Part shown: piece after piece, positions 52,482-61,931 of the stretch
How the letters are laid out: every line of letters starts with the position of its first letter
How positions within the stretch are numbered: the first letter of the stretch is position 1
NCBI GenBank assembly: GCA_049649525.1
Contig: JBARZE010000045.1
Location: 67,253-131,252 of the forward strand
DNA from: JAAURB01 sp049649525
Lineage (GTDB): Bacteria; Cyanobacteriota; Cyanobacteriia; Cyanobacteriales; Microcoleaceae
Direction: 5' to 3'
DNA length: 64,000 nt
Notes under the pieces: generated by a model
Told to the model about the DNA's origin: nothing
The model's database searches: none
Seen by the model: only the letters and a program-made list of their open reading frames with translations
Made by a program: the position numbers and the translations under genes

Positions 52482-55400
52482 TTACTGAAACTCAAACGAA
52501 CCAATATCAATCACATCAACAATTCGAGTCAAACCCCGTTGGTCAAAACCTCCCGGATCGCTGAAGGGGTTAGAAAAGCTGCCATCTCCAGTATTAATCG
52601 CGGGACTACCTTCTAACAGCGCAATAGTAAGAGTCGTGCCGCCATTATCTGCCAATGATCCAATTAACAACGCATCAGGCGCTACACCGACAATATCGCC
52701 GTTTTCTCCATTCGTAAAACCATTGGCACCCGTCGCATCTCCAATTAAGTTATTGCCGCCGCTGCCCGCCGGAAACTCAGCAGGAGTAGAAATATCAGGC
52801 TCAATATCTGCGGTATTATTGGCAACTAACGTATTTTTCAGATTAGTCGCACCCCCAATATTGCGGATACCACCACCACGACCTGTCATATCATTATTTG
52901 CTGCCGTGTTTTCAGCAACTGTCGTATTAGTTAAAGTTAATGTGGCAATAGAATTAAACACACCGCCGCCATTTTCTGCCGTATTACCCGCAATCGTACT
53001 ATTGGTGATATTCACTTCACCATCAATTACAACCACACCCCCACCATTAACAGCGTTGTTACCCGTGATCGTACTACCTGTAATATTGAGTCTACCCGAG
53101 TTGGCGATCGCGCCTCCGTTATTAGCTGTGCTGCCTTGAATAACGCTACCCGTTAAGTTGACTGTACTCGAACTCGAACTAATATTAATCGCACCGCCTC
53201 GACTTCCAGATGTTGGTGTACCCGAAGCCGCACCCAGGTTAGTTCCCGCCGCTTCACCATTAGCTAATGTCAGTCCTTCAATGGTGATATCACCCCCATT
53301 AATGGTAAATAGACGGAATTGACTGTCAGCATCAATCGTCAGTTGATTAGCACCGGGCCCATCAATCGCAACATCTTGGGTAATAGCGGGTAACTCGGTG
53401 GCTAAAGTTAAAGTCCCTGATGCTGCTGTCTCTTCAAAGGTGACTGTATTAGCGCTATCGTCGCCCTGAGTTATAGCATTTAAGAGTGCTTGTCGGAATG
53501 ATCCTTCCAGCAGAGTGTAATCTGTCTCACTATCGGTTAATTGAGTAACGGCTGTATCATTAGCCGGAATTGTCACCGTTGCTGCTGTGGCTTCTGAGTC
53601 AATCTCATAGGGTTGTGCGTTGGGGTCATTGGATTCTGCTAGTGTTAAAGTTAAAGACTCATTGGCTTCTGCTTGAGGGTCATCAATCGGTTGCAGCAAC
53701 ACATCTATACTCGCTTCACCATCGGGGATAGTAACTGTCAGATTATTACCCGCAGGTACAATAGTATCGCCAATCACCAATTGATAATCTTCTGCAGAAA
53801 TGAGATCTTCTGTGACATTCAAACCGACCACTAAATCCCCAAAAGTATTCGGTGCGCGGCTAATACGATAAAGACCGTCGGTGGCTTCTGGATTAATGGG
53901 ACTAATTTCAGTGGCAACAGGTGTTTCGGCTGTAATGGCAACCGTTGCCACATCGTCATTAACTAAAGTCAGGATAGTGCTAGGTTGCAATGTACCTGCT
54001 TCACCCCCAGTTTGCTCACTGCCATTTTGATCGATAATCTGAAATTCACTCAAGCTGAGTTGCAGACTTTCATCATCTTCTACTAACAAATCTCCCAAGA
54101 TGTCTAAGGGAACTGTTTGTGAGGTTTGATTGGGGTTAAAGGTTAGGGTGAGTGCAGTCTGATCAAAATCTTGACCCGCAGTTGCCTCTGAGGTACTCTC
54201 TGTGGCAAATCCTGTCGGCACAACATTGACCCGTGAAGTTACCGTAATATCTCCTTGGCGGCGAACTTCAACTATATTCGTTGTACTCGTTTCATCTCCT
54301 TCATCAATACTGTAACTGGCTTGAGCAAAATTGTAGATCGGGGGAGAATCATTATCTGCAATGATTAAGGTTGCTGCAGGGTTTGTCGCACCCGCTTGTC
54401 CATTAGGATTAAAGCTAGCAAAGGATAATGCAACTGTTTCTGATCCTTCTGCCTCTTCGTCGTCTAAAATATCAAGAGAAATGACTTGACTATTTTCACC
54501 CGCTGCAAAGTCGAGAGTCACACTTGTGGGGACAAAATCATCTCCCGGTTCAGCCGGACTTTCAGCACCAGGCGTTAGATCAACCGTGACGCTAGAGACT
54601 TCAGACGTATTACCGGAACGAATAACTGTAATAATATCGGTGCTGCCAATATCTTCGCTAACGGTGTAGTTGTCTGTACTAAAGTCATAGGTGGGAATAT
54701 CATCATCATCGGCAATAATGAATTCGGCAGTCGGGTTAATGGTTCCGATTTGCTGGCCGTCGGAGGCTTGTAAACTCAGTTGAACTGTGCGGTTAGGGTC
54801 AATTTGGGCATTACCGAATAGGGTAATGGGAACCGTCTGAGAGGTTTCATTCGCCGCAAAATCGACTGTGACGGTCGCGGGTGCGAAGTCTTGATCGACA
54901 ATGGCATTTATCCCAGTTAATTCAACAGTAATAGAAGAAGGATCTGAGATTCTACCGGTGCGTTCTACCGTGACCACTTCAGTAATATTCTCTTCGTTGC
55001 CTTCTGCAGAGGTAAACAGGCTATCACTAAAATTATAAGTCAGGGGGCCATCATCATCATTAATCGTGATAGAAGCGGTCGGATTGTCTACCCCAGGTTG
55101 TCCCGCTTCGATGGTACTGCCATCATCAACAAAGACGGCAAAGTTACCCAAGGACAAATTAATCGTTTCGGCGGGTTCAACGAGTTCATCTTGAACCAGT
55201 TGAATTGTCGTCGTTTTGGTGGTTTCGCCCGGTGCAAATTCTAACGTAACGGGTTCTGGGGTAGGAAGATAATCTTCATCGGCGGTCGCGGTTCCCGGAG
55301 CAAGGATGACATCAACTTGAGATTGAATATTGCTGACAAAAGATCGTTCAACAGTCACCTCAACAGGGGTCGTTACAGTCGGATCGGGGTTTTCTGGATC

Positions 55401-56918
55401 GCGGTTGCCTTCTAATGCAATAAAGTTACCCAGGGTAAAATCATAAACGGGTGGATCGGGTGGAGAATCGTCATTGGTAATGGTGGCGATCGCAGATTGG
55501 TTATTGGGGTCTGCGCTATAAAGAAAACCCGACTCATTCACAATCAATTCAACTGTTTTATCTTGTTCAAATAAGTCATTATCGATAGGAGTAATGGTCA
55601 CAGTGGCTGTCGAGGAACCGCTATTGAAAGTGACACGACCCACCCCATCAACGAGATCGAGACCTGTTACTTGATAATCGCTACCGAGAACAGCATCTCC
55701 ACCGAAGGTAAAATCTATCTGTAAGGAGGTGTTTAAACTGCCTCCGCTGCGGTTTAAGGTATAGGTAAAGCTTCCATTACTATTTTCTGCGATCGCCTCG
55801 GGAGAGACTGAAACGCCTACTGCAGCAATCGAAGGCGGGTTAATCACAGGTAACATCGGATCGGGTAGGGAGGGTTCTGAGGGTGATACGGGGGGTGATG
55901 CGGGGGTATCATCATCCAACAGCGTGATGGCCAGTTCTCCAGTTCCCCCAATCGTTGCGCCACCGACTGGTTCTCCGAGTGATAAGTTAAAGGTTTGATC
56001 TCCTGTAACTTCTTCGTTATCTGTCAGAGGAACCGAAATTAATTTAAAGGTTTCAAACGGATCAAATTGAATATTAATGCTTGCCGGATCAAAGCCTTCT
56101 TCGGGTAAAAATAGGGTGACACCGGGCGCAACATCGCTTTCATTCGTTGGGGAACCAATCCTTTGAATACCAATTTCTAAACTATCTTCTCTGCCTTCAG
56201 TTGCGACTAATTCTGTTTCTGTAAATTCAATAACAGAAGTAATTGTAGTAATAGATTGTGTAAATCTAAATGATCCTAAGGTATTACTTTGAGTTGCTGC
56301 TAAAATGGCTAAAGCTTCACCTGTTTCTGTCTCAAAAATTGTGGTGTCGTTCCCGGTTTGAACAAAGTTTAAATCTGAAAATTCTAATTCTCCTTCTAAC
56401 CCCAATAGATCAAATCCCGGTCTAAAATCTGTAATAATATCTGTATCATTTCCATTGCGTCCTAGACCTAATACAAACAAGTCAGAACCCGCACCACCTG
56501 TCAATATATTTTCGTCTGAACCGGTATAAAGAATATCATTACCGCGATCGCCAAATATCGTATCATCCCCTTGTTCATTGAATAATATATCTGCACCTTG
56601 GCCACCATAAAGTGCGTCATTCCCGGCTGTATCGTTGATTAAGTCTTCTCCTTCATTACCCAGGACAAAATCGTTGCCTAAATTGCCTTGAAGTGTATCA
56701 TCACCCAATTCACCAAATAGAGAATCTTGACCTTTTCCACCAAATAGAACATCGTTTCCTTGTCCACCGTGAAGAGAATCATTGTCCTCATTTCCATACA
56801 ATGAATCATTTCCTTGAAAACCCAACAGAGTATCATTATCTGAGAGGCCTTCAATCAGATCTGCCTCTGTTGTACCTTCTAAAAAGTCTGCAGTTAGAGT
56901 TCCGGTAATATTAGCCAT
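52482..56918 (-). CDS. giant RTX / Calx-beta / right-handed beta-helix protein
   Basis: 1478 residues. N-terminal (1-150): RTX calcium-binding repeats of the GGxGxDxLxG type (GNDSLYGNEDNDSLHGGQGND, GGKGQDSLFGELGDD). Middle (about 230-1120): at least seven Calx-beta type repeats, each with a YDFS.....SE.....VxRxG start and VPLxILxD..VE..ES.xLSL end. C-terminal (about 1150-1440): right-handed beta-helix repeats of the ITxSTIxGNxAxNGGG type and a final DQRG...VDIGSFEF segment of the choice-of-anchor Q kind. It is probably an exported surface protein, adhesin-like, held by calcium. No classic signal peptide; the RTX block points to type I secretion. RTX at the N-terminus is less usual. Confidence 0.88.
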   Translation of the reverse strand: MANITGTLTADFLEGTTEADLIEGLSDNDTLLGFQGNDSLYGNEDNDSLHGGQGNDVLFGGKGQDSLFGELGDDTLQGNLGNDFVLGNEGEDLINDTAGNDALYGGQGADILFNEQGDDTIFGDRGNDILYTGSDENILTGGAGSDLFVLGLGRNGNDTDIITDFRPGFDLLGLEGELEFSDLNFVQTGNDTTIFETETGEALAILAATQSNTLGSFRFTQSITTITSVIEFTETELVATEGREDSLEIGIQRIGSPTNESDVAPGVTLFLPEEGFDPASINIQFDPFETFKLISVPLTDNEEVTGDQTFNLSLGEPVGGATIGGTGELAITLLDDDTPASPPVSPSEPSLPDPMLPVINPPSIAAVGVSVSPEAIAENSNGSFTYTLNRSGGSLNTSLQIDFTFGGDAVLGSDYQVTGLDLVDGVGRVTFNSGSSTATVTITPIDNDLFEQDKTVELIVNESGFLYSADPNNQSAIATITNDDSPPDPPVYDFTLGNFIALEGNRDPENPDPTVTTPVEVTVERSFVSNIQSQVDVILAPGTATADEDYLPTPEPVTLEFAPGETTKTTTIQLVQDELVEPAETINLSLGNFAVFVDDGSTIEAGQPGVDNPTASITINDDDGPLTYNFSDSLFTSAEGNEENITEVVTVERTGRISDPSSITVELTGINAIVDQDFAPATVTVDFAANETSQTVPITLFGNAQIDPNRTVQLSLQASDGQQIGTINPTAEFIIADDDDIPTYDFSTDNYTVSEDIGSTDIITVIRSGNTSEVSSVTVDLTPGAESPAEPGDDFVPTSVTLDFAAGENSQVISLDILDDEEAEGSETVALSFASFNPNGQAGATNPAATLIIADNDSPPIYNFAQASYSIDEGDETSTTNIVEVRRQGDITVTSRVNVVPTGFATESTSEATAGQDFDQTALTLTFNPNQTSQTVPLDILGDLLVEDDESLQLSLSEFQIIDQNGSEQTGGEAGTLQPSTILTLVNDDVATVAITAETPVATEISPINPEATDGLYRISRAPNTFGDLVVGLNVTEDLISAEDYQLVIGDTIVPAGNNLTVTIPDGEASIDVLLQPIDDPQAEANESLTLTLAESNDPNAQPYEIDSEATAATVTIPANDTAVTQLTDSETDYTLLEGSFRQALLNAITQGDDSANTVTFEETAASGTLTLATELPAITQDVAIDGPGANQLTIDADSQFRLFTINGGDITIEGLTLANGEAAGTNLGAASGTPTSGSRGGAINISSSSSTVNLTGSVIQGSTANNGGAIANSGRLNITGSTITGNNAVNGGGVVVIDGEVNITNSTIAGNTAENGGGVFNSIATLTLTNTTVAENTAANNDMTGRGGGIRNIGGATNLKNTLVANNTADIEPDISTPAEFPAGSGGNNLIGDATGANGFTNGENGDIVGVAPDALLIGSLADNGGTTLTIALLEGSPAINTGDGSFSNPFSDPGGFDQRGLTRIVDVIDIGSFEFQ

Positions 56919-57443
56919 TAGATTATTATTTTAAAAATGGACAAGTAAATGAGCGTGTCTTGTCTTGAGCAGAGAATAGATTACGACAGGTAAGTTAACA
57001 CAAAATTATTATTATGCGTTAGCTCTCTCTAGAAAATTTAAGCTAAAATTTAGCGAAAATATTAGTTGGGTAATTGACTAATCCTGTCAGGCGTTAGTGA
57101 ACTGCAAACTCCATTCATGAGATTGACTAATCACCCACTTTCTCAACAGTTTACTGACTTGGTTCGATACTTTAATCGAGACTCTGAGGATTAGGTTTAT
57201 TATATTTCAGCTTACCCAGGTTTGCTACTTTTCATATCATGAATGATCCTTAATTTTTAGTATTTTCTTAGTATTTTGCTATCTGATTAAACGACTGAAC
57301 TCAATTCACTTTTGTAACAGAGTGTAAAGCCAAACGCTACAATGGTTAAACTTCATTACAAAATCAATGATTAAGTCGAAAGGTCATGATACGGTTTGAG
57401 GGCGGATTGTTAAATAATATTGAGTGAATAGGAGGAGAATTCT
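56919..57443. other. intergenic region upstream of the giant protein
   Basis: 525 bp between divergent genes with no coding-like stretch. A TACAAT (57338-57343) with an AT-poor surrounding could be a -10 box for the plus-strand gene at 57444; the -35 partner is unclear (TTGTAA at 57311, spacing too long). Confidence 0.35.
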
Positions 57444-57647
57444 TTGAATTCCAATTCAACACAGTACCCAAGCTGTTCTCTACGTCATGATGTTAGCGAG
57501 TATGTTGCTGACCTTCAACTTCACATGACGTTGCAGGCTCGTAATTTAGTTCCCACCTTATCTCAAGCCAGAGATAGTCGTGAACAACTCCTTCATCAAA
57601 CCCAAGTTTATTTTGAAAAATTAGCCTCTCGTCAAGCTTCTCTGTAG
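57444..57647 (+). CDS. small protein of unknown function
   Basis: 67 residues from TTG at 57444, chosen because GGAGGA (57431-57436) lies 7 nt upstream, one of the best ribosome binding sites in the window. MNSNSTQYPSCSLRHDVSEY then VADLQLHMTLQARNLVPT and REQLLHQTQVYFEKLASRQ. Soluble and helical. After its stop a coding-like string FEQLGVTIQIAEAIQAVQSL (57680-57742) runs in another frame to a stop, perhaps a lost neighbour. No family recognised. Confidence 0.6.
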   Translation: MNSNSTQYPSCSLRHDVSEYVADLQLHMTLQARNLVPTLSQARDSREQLLHQTQVYFEKLASRQASL

Positions 57648-57908
57648 TAGCTTTACTGGAATGCTAACTCGTTGAGGCATTTGAGCAGCTTGGGGTAACC
57701 ATACAAATTGCAGAAGCAATACAAGCTGTTCAATCTTTGAAATAATTATATTGAATACTTTAATCGACACTTTTTTAAGTCAATTTAAATTATAAAAATT
57801 ACATAAAACAATCAACAGTTCAAAGCTCTTTTATAAGACTTACAATATAGATTTTATCTAAGCGGTTCATCATATAATTGTTGTTATTAAAAGCATAGTG
57901 TAAAATAA

Positions 57909-58193
57909 ATGTTTGCTCAAGTTTACTATCTACTCCTTGCCAAAGCAGATGGTCAATATCTAACGGCTCATCCGGATTCAGACAATTCTACGGCTTATCT
58001 TCTCCTGTTTCACGAACAATTTGAAGCTCTCAGTTATCTTAACAAGTTCGCTGGTGATTTAGCCTCTCGGTTTGCGGTTGAATCCGTGACAGGATCTCAG
58101 ATGAAAGGAATATTACAACGTTGGGGTTTTGGGGGAATTGCTTTAATTAAAGATCCAATATTACCTGAAATTGAATTTATGATATTAAGCTAA
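57909..58193 (+). CDS. protein of unknown function
   Basis: 94 residues: MFAQVYYLLLAKADGQYLTA, YLLLFHEQFEALSYLNKFA and QRWGFGGIALIKDPILPEIEF. Mixed alpha/beta, likely soluble. The composition and the readable secondary structure support a real gene, but there is no strong ribosome binding site and no family that I recognise. The next plus-strand gene is rtcB, about 300 bp away; a small membrane ORF on the other strand lies between. Confidence 0.6.
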   Translation: MFAQVYYLLLAKADGQYLTAHPDSDNSTAYLLLFHEQFEALSYLNKFAGDLASRFAVESVTGSQMKGILQRWGFGGIALIKDPILPEIEFMILS

Positions 58194-58201
58194 AGTTGAA
58201 C

Positions 58202-58324
58202 TTACTTTAGTTTTGATAGTAAATAGAAAATTCCGGCCCCCATTCCCAGAAGTAATATAATCAGCAGTGGAGTCGGTAAAGCCAGACAAATACGAAGTCC
58301 ACGAGACGAAAGTTGAAAACTCAT
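58202..58324 (-). CDS. candidate 40-residue single-helix membrane protein
   Basis: MSFQLSSRGLRICLALPTPL followed by LIILLLGMGAGIFYLLSKLK: a short basic N-terminus, one 25-residue hydrophobic helix and a basic end, positive-outside balanced. This is the size and form of the small subunits of photosynthetic complexes or of small membrane regulators. It does not match PsbX, PsaM, PetL or others I know. It ends 9 bp after the stop of the convergent gene at 57909, with no other gene over it. Too short for standard ORF calling; no strong ribosome binding site. Confidence 0.45.
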   Translation of the reverse strand: MSFQLSSRGLRICLALPTPLLIILLLGMGAGIFYLLSKLK

Positions 58325-58499
58325 AGAAGTTAATCAATAATCTACTATTTCTATTTTATAGGCATTTTGCTCAAACACCTACTGAGCGAAGAATATAACT
58401 GGATTCATTCTGAAATCCGGTTAGTTATCATGGCTCAATTGACAACATACTACAAGCATGCTACAATATAAGTAATATAGTGAAATAAATTGATTAAAA

Positions 58500-59681
58500 A
58501 TGCCATACGAAACTTTAAAATTATCCACCCCTAAACCGATTCTATCCTGGGCAAATCATGACTTAGCCCCTCATGAAATCCAAATGGCCAAAAACGCTGC
58601 AGGCTTACCATTCGTCTTTAAACACGTTGCTTTAATGCCGGATGTCCATCTCGGTAAAGGGGCGCTTGTCGGTTCTGTTTTAGCCACCAAAGAAGCGATT
58701 ATCCCAGCAGCCGTCGGGGTTGATATTGGTTGTGGTATGAGTGCATTACAAATGCCTTTTACTGGCGATAAATTAGAAGGTAAACTGAAACAAATTCGCT
58801 TAGAAATTGAAGCAGCAATTCCGGTAGGTTTTACAGAAAACAAAGAAGCCGATAAATCTGTTTTAAATTGGCAGGGTTGGCGGCAGTTTAAAGACTTACA
58901 TTCTCAGGTACAAGATCGAGAAAAAAAAGCGATTAAACAAATGGGTTCATTAGGCGGTGGAAACCACTTTATTGAACTTTGTTTAGACACAGAAAACAAT
59001 GTCTGGTTGATGTTACATTCTGGTTCTCGTCATATTGGTAATATCCTAGCTCAACGCCATATTAATACAGCAAAAGAACTGGCTAAATTAGCAGAAACAA
59101 AATTACCCGATCCTGACTTGGCTTGTTTTGTGGCAGGCACGCCTGAATTCGCGGCTTATTGGCATGATTTACAATGGGCGCAAGATTATGCGCGCTATAA
59201 TCGAGATGTAATGATGGCAAGATTTAAGCGAATTGTTGAAAAATTTATTGCGGGAGGTAAGCCAACAAAACCCTTATTAGAAGTCAATTGTCATCATAAT
59301 TATGCAGAAAAAGAATTGCATTTTGGTGAAGAAGTTTATGTCACTCGTAAAGGGGCAGTCCGGGCAAAAGAATCAGATTATGGAATAATTCCAGGCTCAA
59401 TGGGAGCAAAATCTTTTATTGTTAAAGGCAAAGGTAATGCTGAAAGTTATTGTAGTTGTTCTCATGGTGCCGGACGGTTAATGTCTCGAACTAAAGCCAA
59501 AAAACGCTTTACTATGGATGACTTAATTCAACAAACAGAAGGAGTTGAATGTCGGAAAGATTCAGGAATTTTAGATGAAATTCCAGGGGCTTATAAATCG
59601 ATTGATGAAGTGATGCAACAACAACAAGATTTAGTTGAAATTGTGGCTACTTTAAAGCAAGTGGTTTGTGTCAAAGGCTGA
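58500..59681 (+). CDS. rtcB: RtcB family RNA ligase
   Basis: 393 residues. Metal-binding GVDIGCGM (D75, C78), SLGGGNHFIE (150-159), NCHHNYAE (263-270) and the guanylated histidine H322 in CSCSHGAGR. RtcB joins RNA ends carrying 2',3'-cyclic phosphate or 3'-phosphate to 5'-OH ends using GTP and Mn. It is of the shorter bacterial type (about 390 against 480 residues), sometimes called RtcB2. No RtcA or RtcR and no archease are next to it, so its target is unclear: tRNA or mRNA repair, possibly after toxin cleavage. Confidence 0.9.
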   Translation: MPYETLKLSTPKPILSWANHDLAPHEIQMAKNAAGLPFVFKHVALMPDVHLGKGALVGSVLATKEAIIPAAVGVDIGCGMSALQMPFTGDKLEGKLKQIRLEIEAAIPVGFTENKEADKSVLNWQGWRQFKDLHSQVQDREKKAIKQMGSLGGGNHFIELCLDTENNVWLMLHSGSRHIGNILAQRHINTAKELAKLAETKLPDPDLACFVAGTPEFAAYWHDLQWAQDYARYNRDVMMARFKRIVEKFIAGGKPTKPLLEVNCHHNYAEKELHFGEEVYVTRKGAVRAKESDYGIIPGSMGAKSFIVKGKGNAESYCSCSHGAGRLMSRTKAKKRFTMDDLIQQTEGVECRKDSGILDEIPGAYKSIDEVMQQQQDLVEIVATLKQVVCVKG

Positions 59682-60012
59682 CATTATTTTGTAGAGGTGT
59701 TCAATCAGAATATCTCTACTTTATTTTAAGAGTAATAATTTTCAATAGATTAGTCTGATAGCCGTATTATCAGTAATATAAGTTGCTCCTAAATTTCTAT
59801 TAATTCTGTCAGTTTAATCTGTTATTTTCTAATTGTTTAATATTAAATTAATTTTTATCCAGCATTTACGATCGCTATATTCTTCATGGGAAAACCCACT
59901 TTCCGTCACTCTTACAATAGGCATCTTATATTACTGTGAGAAAGCACCATAGACTTTGAGTTGCATTGATATTTCCTATCTTGAATAATGCCATCTTCCA
60001 CCACTTCATCGA
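59682..60012. other. intergenic region after rtcB
   Basis: 331 bp, AT-rich, no gene; one HIP1-like GCGATC near 59870 (ACGATCGC) and no clear promoter. Confidence 0.4.
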
Positions 60013-60255
60013 TTGAAAACTCAACCTAATAGTTGTAGTAGTGTTCCTGTGTTAGTGACAAATTCTACCGATATTATTCACTACCTCGATATAATTACAA
60101 AACCCGTTGCAAAGTTGTATCCGACAGCATCTGAGCTATATCATGAAGTTGTTGAAAGCAGTTTTCCTTTGATAGAAGAGGCTCATCAGCGTGCTGTCAG
60201 CAAGTTTAACAAAAAGATGCCTCAGCGTTCAAAAGCTGAACTGTCAAAGCAATAA
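60013..60255 (+). CDS. possible small protein of unknown function
   Basis: 80 residues, TTG start at 60013 without a clear ribosome binding site: MKTQPNSCSSVPVLVTNSTD then YPTASELYHEVVESSFPLIE and basic KFNKKMPQRSKAELSKQ. The later start is not available, as no ATG lies in frame before the conserved-looking part. The composition is protein-like (helix with alternating charge), so it may be real. No family recognised. Confidence 0.4.
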   Translation: MKTQPNSCSSVPVLVTNSTDIIHYLDIITKPVAKLYPTASELYHEVVESSFPLIEEAHQRAVSKFNKKMPQRSKAELSKQ

Positions 60256-60323
60256 CCTCTAATCTCAGATACAACGAGTTGGAAAACACGCTCTAAGAGA
60301 TGCCGTGAGAGATTCTATTAATT

Positions 60324-60352
60324 TTGGTGATGATCAAAGTATTTCTTATAAT
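60324..60352 (+). promoter_or_regulatory. sigma70-type promoter for the ferredoxin-like gene
   Basis: TTGGTG (60324-60329) and a perfect TATAAT (60347-60352) with a 17 bp spacer, 40 bp before the ATG at 60393. This fits the start of the thioredoxin-like ferredoxin gene. Confidence 0.55.
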
Positions 60353-60392
60353 GGTTAATTAAGAAATATAAAATATCTCAATTAATTAAACT

Positions 60393-60725
60393 ATGTTGCC
60401 AGAGCGGCTCGAGTCAGTTTGTAGTCCTTCAGATCAAAATCGACAGGTTTTGGTTTGTCAATATCAATCTTGCCAACGTCAGGGTTCTGAAGCAGTTTTA
60501 AAGGCGTTTGAGCAACATGGTGTTCCGGGTGTAACGGTAGAATGTAGTGGTTGTCAAGGACAGTGTAATATCGGGCCGAGCGTGCGAATCTTGCCGGATG
60601 AAACTTGGTATTATCGAGTTAAACCGGAAGATGTGACTAAAATTGTCGAACAGCATTTACAGCAAAATCAGCCTGTGACTGAAAAGCTGAACCCTAGAAT
60701 TCACGCTAGATATTATAGTTATTGA
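60393..60725 (+). CDS. thioredoxin-like [2Fe-2S] ferredoxin
   Basis: 110 residues. The fold pattern is LVCQYQSCQRQG ... VTVECSGCQGQCNIGPSVRI, giving four cysteine positions C-x4-C and C-x3-C (with an extra C), as in thioredoxin-like 2Fe-2S ferredoxins and in NuoE-type domains. Cyanobacterial relatives are about this size. It would carry electrons in the cytoplasm. A promoter is visible 40 bp upstream. Its last 7 bp overlap the end of the convergent hydrolase gene. Confidence 0.85.
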   Translation: MLPERLESVCSPSDQNRQVLVCQYQSCQRQGSEAVLKAFEQHGVPGVTVECSGCQGQCNIGPSVRILPDETWYYRVKPEDVTKIVEQHLQQNQPVTEKLNPRIHARYYSY

Positions 60726-61618
60726 GCGATAGACAATGCCCACTCTTGAATTAAAGCATTAACCTGTTGAGGAACTTCATCATGAGGACAATGACCGGCT
60801 TGGAGGAAATGTTCTGTTAATTCGGGATAATATTGACGAAACTGAGCGCTGCGTTGACGACAATTAATCCAGGGGTCTGCTTCTCCCCACAACATCAGTA
60901 GGGGACATTGGAGTTGATTGAGTAATACGTCTACTTTATCGCCTGAAGGCGTTCTAAAAATAGAGGCGAATACTTTAGCCGCACCGGGTGTACAGGAGGG
61001 ACGATAAATATCTTCTATCAGTTGGTCGGTAATGGCGCTGTGATCGAGGTAAACTTTTTTTAGGGTATTACGAATCACAGACCGTCTGCGAGTCCACTGG
61101 AATATCAGGAAGCTCACCCAATCTCGCTGAAATAACCATTTTGTCGTTTGGCCAACGCTACGCTGGAGTCGAGGGGGTTTTGCTGTCGGTTGGGGCGCTG
61201 TAAATGGCCCTGCACTGTTGAGTAAGATCAGACCCGCGACGGAGTCGGGATAATAAGCAGCAGTGGATAAGGCAGCGTATCCCCCCAGAGAGTTTCCCGC
61301 TAAAATTGCGGGCTGACCAATGACAGAGGTGATAAATTCGTGGAGTTGTTCGCGCCAAAGCTGACCACTATATTGCAATTCTGGCTTAGCAGACCGCCCG
61401 AACCCGAGTAGATCAATTGCCCACACTTCAAAGGTTTGAGAGAGTTCCGAGATATTTTTTCGCCAGTGATCTGTTGATGCACCAAACCCATGAATCAGAA
61501 GTAAAGGCGGTCGTTGAGTAGAGGACACACCCGCACGAACATAATGGATGAGTTGATTCCGCCAAGTCCAATAGTTTCCTGGAATAGTAGGAAGATGAGC
61601 AACCGAAGTAACCGACAT
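60719..61618 (-). CDS. alpha/beta hydrolase
   Basis: 299 residues. LLLIHGFGASTDHW (oxyanion region), AIDLLGFGRSAKP, nucleophile S110 in AGNSLGG, acid in LWGEADPWI and base in AGHCPHDEVP. This is a typical cyanobacterial/plant-chloroplast-type hydrolase, similar to proteins annotated as pheophytinase-like or lipase-like. Unlike the hydrolase at 33747 it has a full catalytic triad. It overlaps the convergent ferredoxin gene by 7 bp at the 3' ends. Substrate not known. Confidence 0.85.
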   Translation of the reverse strand: MSVTSVAHLPTIPGNYWTWRNQLIHYVRAGVSSTQRPPLLLIHGFGASTDHWRKNISELSQTFEVWAIDLLGFGRSAKPELQYSGQLWREQLHEFITSVIGQPAILAGNSLGGYAALSTAAYYPDSVAGLILLNSAGPFTAPQPTAKPPRLQRSVGQTTKWLFQRDWVSFLIFQWTRRRSVIRNTLKKVYLDHSAITDQLIEDIYRPSCTPGAAKVFASIFRTPSGDKVDVLLNQLQCPLLMLWGEADPWINCRQRSAQFRQYYPELTEHFLQAGHCPHDEVPQQVNALIQEWALSIAQ

Positions 61619-61931
61619 AAATATAAACTTTTATTAACTTTTATATAAAATTATATCAAGTTTCCGAGAAATTACCTTGAAATCTCTCGTTAAATTTTGA
61701 TAATTTTTGGGGGCGGGATGAAAAGCATCTATTCATTGCATGACGGGACTCTTGAGCTATGTAGCATGTTGAAGCAAAAAAAATACATCAAAAAATTTAA
61801 TGTTTAAGTAGTGTTTTTTGGGAACGGTTTTGGTAATCTAAAGATAGAGCAAGTTAAGAAGTATTGCTTCTAATTAGTTTTGAAGTAATACCACAATACT
61901 TGTTGTAAATAGTGAAAACTAACTTTTATTT

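Noticed and set aside
52636..53139. 167-codon plus-strand frame opposite the giant protein
   Set aside because: Antisense shadow of the beta-helix repeats; low-complexity Pro/Ala/Val translation.
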